Below, in pieces: positions 48,628 through 49,767 of a stretch of DNA of 49,767 bases; within the stretch, counting starts at the first letter, position 1, and each line of letters opens with the position of its first letter. The DNA comes from E44-bin88 sp034419075 (lineage in GTDB: Bacteria; Chloroflexota; Dehalococcoidia; Dehalococcoidales; BS750m-G39): positions 1 to 49,767 of the forward strand of contig DAOULR010000012.1 in assembly GCA_034419075.1 (NCBI GenBank), written 5' to 3'. Below the pieces are notes generated by a model, which was given only the letters and a program-made list of their open reading frames with translations, was not told the DNA's origin and did not search any database. The translations under genes were made by a program, and so were the position numbers.

Positions 48628-48990
48628 ATGACTAATGAATGGTCCGACCTGATGAATATCACCCAGGGCGCCCCCATAGTGGTCGAGCGCGTCCGTATGA
48701 CCGAAAGCGGCATCGCCATCGAGGGCGAGTTCGAGCTGCCGCCGCTGGCGCGCCTCTCCGCTGAGGACCAGATTTTCGTCATGGCCTTCGTCCTCTGCCA
48801 CGGGTCAATCAAAGAAATTGAACGCATCTTCGGCGTTAGTTACCCCACGGTGAAGAACCGTCTCAACCGCCTGGCCAACAAGCTGGAGTTCGTCGAGACC
48901 CTCGACTTCCCCGACGAAGAAGACGTACTCTCTCAGCTCGAAAGCGGCGACATAGACGCCGAAGAGGCCATCAGGAGGTTATCGGAATGA
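48628..48990 (+). CDS. DUF2089-like HTH regulator with C-terminal SHOCT-like helices
   Basis: 120 aa. IERIFGVSYPTVKNRLNRLA (about 69-88) is a helix-turn-helix of the DUF2089 family. The C-terminus VLSQLESGDIDAEEAIRRL has the short helical pair typical of SHOCT-like oligomerisation motifs and resembles the N-terminus of the third gene of this operon. Probably a transcription regulator acting on its own promoter (inference). The N-terminal 50 residues are beta-rich. Confidence 0.75.
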   Translation: MTNEWSDLMNITQGAPIVVERVRMTESGIAIEGEFELPPLARLSAEDQIFVMAFVLCHGSIKEIERIFGVSYPTVKNRLNRLANKLEFVETLDFPDEEDVLSQLESGDIDAEEAIRRLSE

Positions 48991-49271
48991 ACTGTCCACC
49001 CTTACTCTTACGCCTGAAAATATCCAAGGCCGAAGACCACGGGCACTTCGTCCTCTGGCTGCCCGTCTTCATAGCCTGGCTGATTCTGGCGGCCATTTTC
49101 ATCGCCCTCTCGCCGCTGATAATCTTTGCCGCGCTGGTGGCGCTTTTCTTCGGCTGGGGCAAGTCGGTTATCCTCTTCGTCCCGCTGGTCTGTAACTGCA
49201 TTTGTAATTTACACGGTATGGAAATCAATATTGAAAAGAAAGACAGCGTAATATTCCTGTCTTTTAGATAA
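48987..49271 (+). CDS. Small membrane protein in the DUF2089 operon
   Basis: 94 aa with a two-helix membrane core (about 22-45 and 46-72) and short polar ends (KISKAEDHGH; EINIEKKDSVIFLSFR). No family recognised. ATG overlaps the DUF2089 stop (ATGA). Likely works with the flanking regulator and SHOCT-like protein, for instance as membrane sensor or anchor. Confidence 0.65.
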   Translation: MNCPPLLLRLKISKAEDHGHFVLWLPVFIAWLILAAIFIALSPLIIFAALVALFFGWGKSVILFVPLVCNCICNLHGMEINIEKKDSVIFLSFR

Positions 49272-49284
49272 AGGAGTGAAGAAA

Positions 49285-49707
49285 ATGAGTGATAATCAAA
49301 AGAGAATTCTGGATATGCTTAGCCAGGGCAAAATAAGCGCCGACGAAGCCCAGAAGCTACTGGCGGCTATCGGCACCGGGGGAGATGAGCCCAAAGCGGC
49401 GCCCCCACGCGACGCCAAATACCTCCGTGTCGTTGTCGTGCCCGACCCGGATTCCCCCAAGGGCGAAGATGTCAAACGGATTAACGTCCGCATCCCCCTA
49501 TCCCTCATCCGCGCCGGCATAAAGTTCACCTCACTCATTCCCGCCGACGCCTCCGACCAGGTCAACGCCGCCCTCAAGGAAAAGGGCATCGACTTCGATG
49601 TCCGCAACCTCAAGCCCGAAGACCTGGAGGAGCTGATAATGGCGCTGCATGACCTGGAGGTGGATATTCAGAATGGCAAAGAAAAGGTACACGTCTACAT
49701 AGAATAG
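49285..49707 (+). CDS. SHOCT-like domain protein
   Basis: 140 aa. DNQKRILDMLSQGKISADEA (2-22) is the SHOCT-like helical pair found at the N-termini of many envelope-associated bacterial proteins. The rest (INVRIPLSLIRAGIKFTSLI; VDIQNGKEKVHVYIE) is a compact beta-alpha domain without known activity. The ATG at 49285 is 8 nt after AAAGGAG; a GTG at 49276 inside the ribosome site is rejected. Ends the operon, with a strong terminator after it. Confidence 0.7.
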   Translation: MSDNQKRILDMLSQGKISADEAQKLLAAIGTGGDEPKAAPPRDAKYLRVVVVPDPDSPKGEDVKRINVRIPLSLIRAGIKFTSLIPADASDQVNAALKEKGIDFDVRNLKPEDLEELIMALHDLEVDIQNGKEKVHVYIE

Positions 49708-49731
49708 GACGGTATATCCCTAAACTTTGAA

Positions 49732-49763
49732 GGGGCGGGGCTGGTAAGCCCCGCCCCGTCTTT
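49732..49763 (+). terminator. Rho-independent terminator
   Basis: Stem GGGGCGGGGCT / AGCCCCGCCCC (11 bp, loop GGTA) followed by GTCTTT, 25 bp after the last stop codon. Very stable, though the T-run is short. Confidence 0.85.
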
Positions 49764-49767
49764 CCCC

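Overview
The window looks like a bacterial chromosome segment from the Chloroflexota, most likely class Dehalococcoidia or a near relative. This is an inference from gene content: an 11-subunit Nuo complex without NuoE/F/G, a TCA-branch operon built on LeuC/LeuD-type hydro-lyases, isocitrate and malate dehydrogenases and a two-subunit class I fumarase, a zinc-finger-less DnaJ with HspR and a Clp ATPase, and GC-rich coding sequence with many TTG/GTG starts. No rRNA, phage structural gene, CRISPR array or transposase is visible.

Layout. 1-406 is a MITE-like repeat. 407-4794 holds a CoA-pyrophosphatase-type Nudix gene and the dnaJ-hspR-clpC stress operon behind a perfect TTGACA-N17-TATAAT promoter. 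4866-8482 has two VTT-type membrane proteins, tRNA-Ala(GGC) with a duplicated 3' end, a HemW-like radical SAM protein and a flavodoxin. 8490-11693 (minus) has an alpha/beta hydrolase and an MMPL exporter. 11950-17243 is housekeeping: leuS-proC-cvpA on plus, rsmD-cupin-coaD on minus. 17605-28365 is nuoABCDHIJK, a 51-aa membrane peptide, a DUF2007-like protein, then nuoLMN. 28670-32989 has a flavodoxin, small membrane proteins, a lipoprotein, nadK, a GNAT acetyltransferase and an ADP-ribose-type Nudix hydrolase. 42204-32972 (minus) is a long carbon-metabolism operon: carboxyltransferase, biotinylated carboxyltransferase, LeuC/LeuD-like hydro-lyase, isocitrate dehydrogenase, malate dehydrogenase, fumarase alpha and beta, HIT protein. 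42592-44718 is folP-folK-PTPS plus a flavin-binding protein. 44770-47034 is an AT-rich two-gene island (ParB-like protein and D12-class adenine methyltransferase), followed by a lipoprotein, a tandem pair of DUF3795-like proteins (one interrupted by UGA) and a DUF2089/membrane/SHOCT-like operon ending in a strong terminator.

How the genes work together. The carbon operon can interconvert pyruvate-level and oxaloacetate-level carbon and run citrate to 2-oxoglutarate plus malate/fumarate, as expected of an anaerobe with a split TCA cycle. The Nuo complex lacks its NADH module and so probably takes electrons from ferredoxin or another donor. The folate genes pair FolP and FolK with a PTPS homologue carrying a CExxHGH motif, a candidate replacement for FolB.

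The most unusual signals are the AT-rich ParB-like/methyltransferase pair, the dispersed hairpin repeat family with compensated stems, the apparent AUA start of malate dehydrogenase overlapping the isocitrate dehydrogenase stop codon, the UGA exactly at a conserved Cys codon in one DUF3795 copy, the small ORFs in the nuo operon, and the duplicated tRNA-Ala 3' end with a second tRNA-like relic about 6 kb away.
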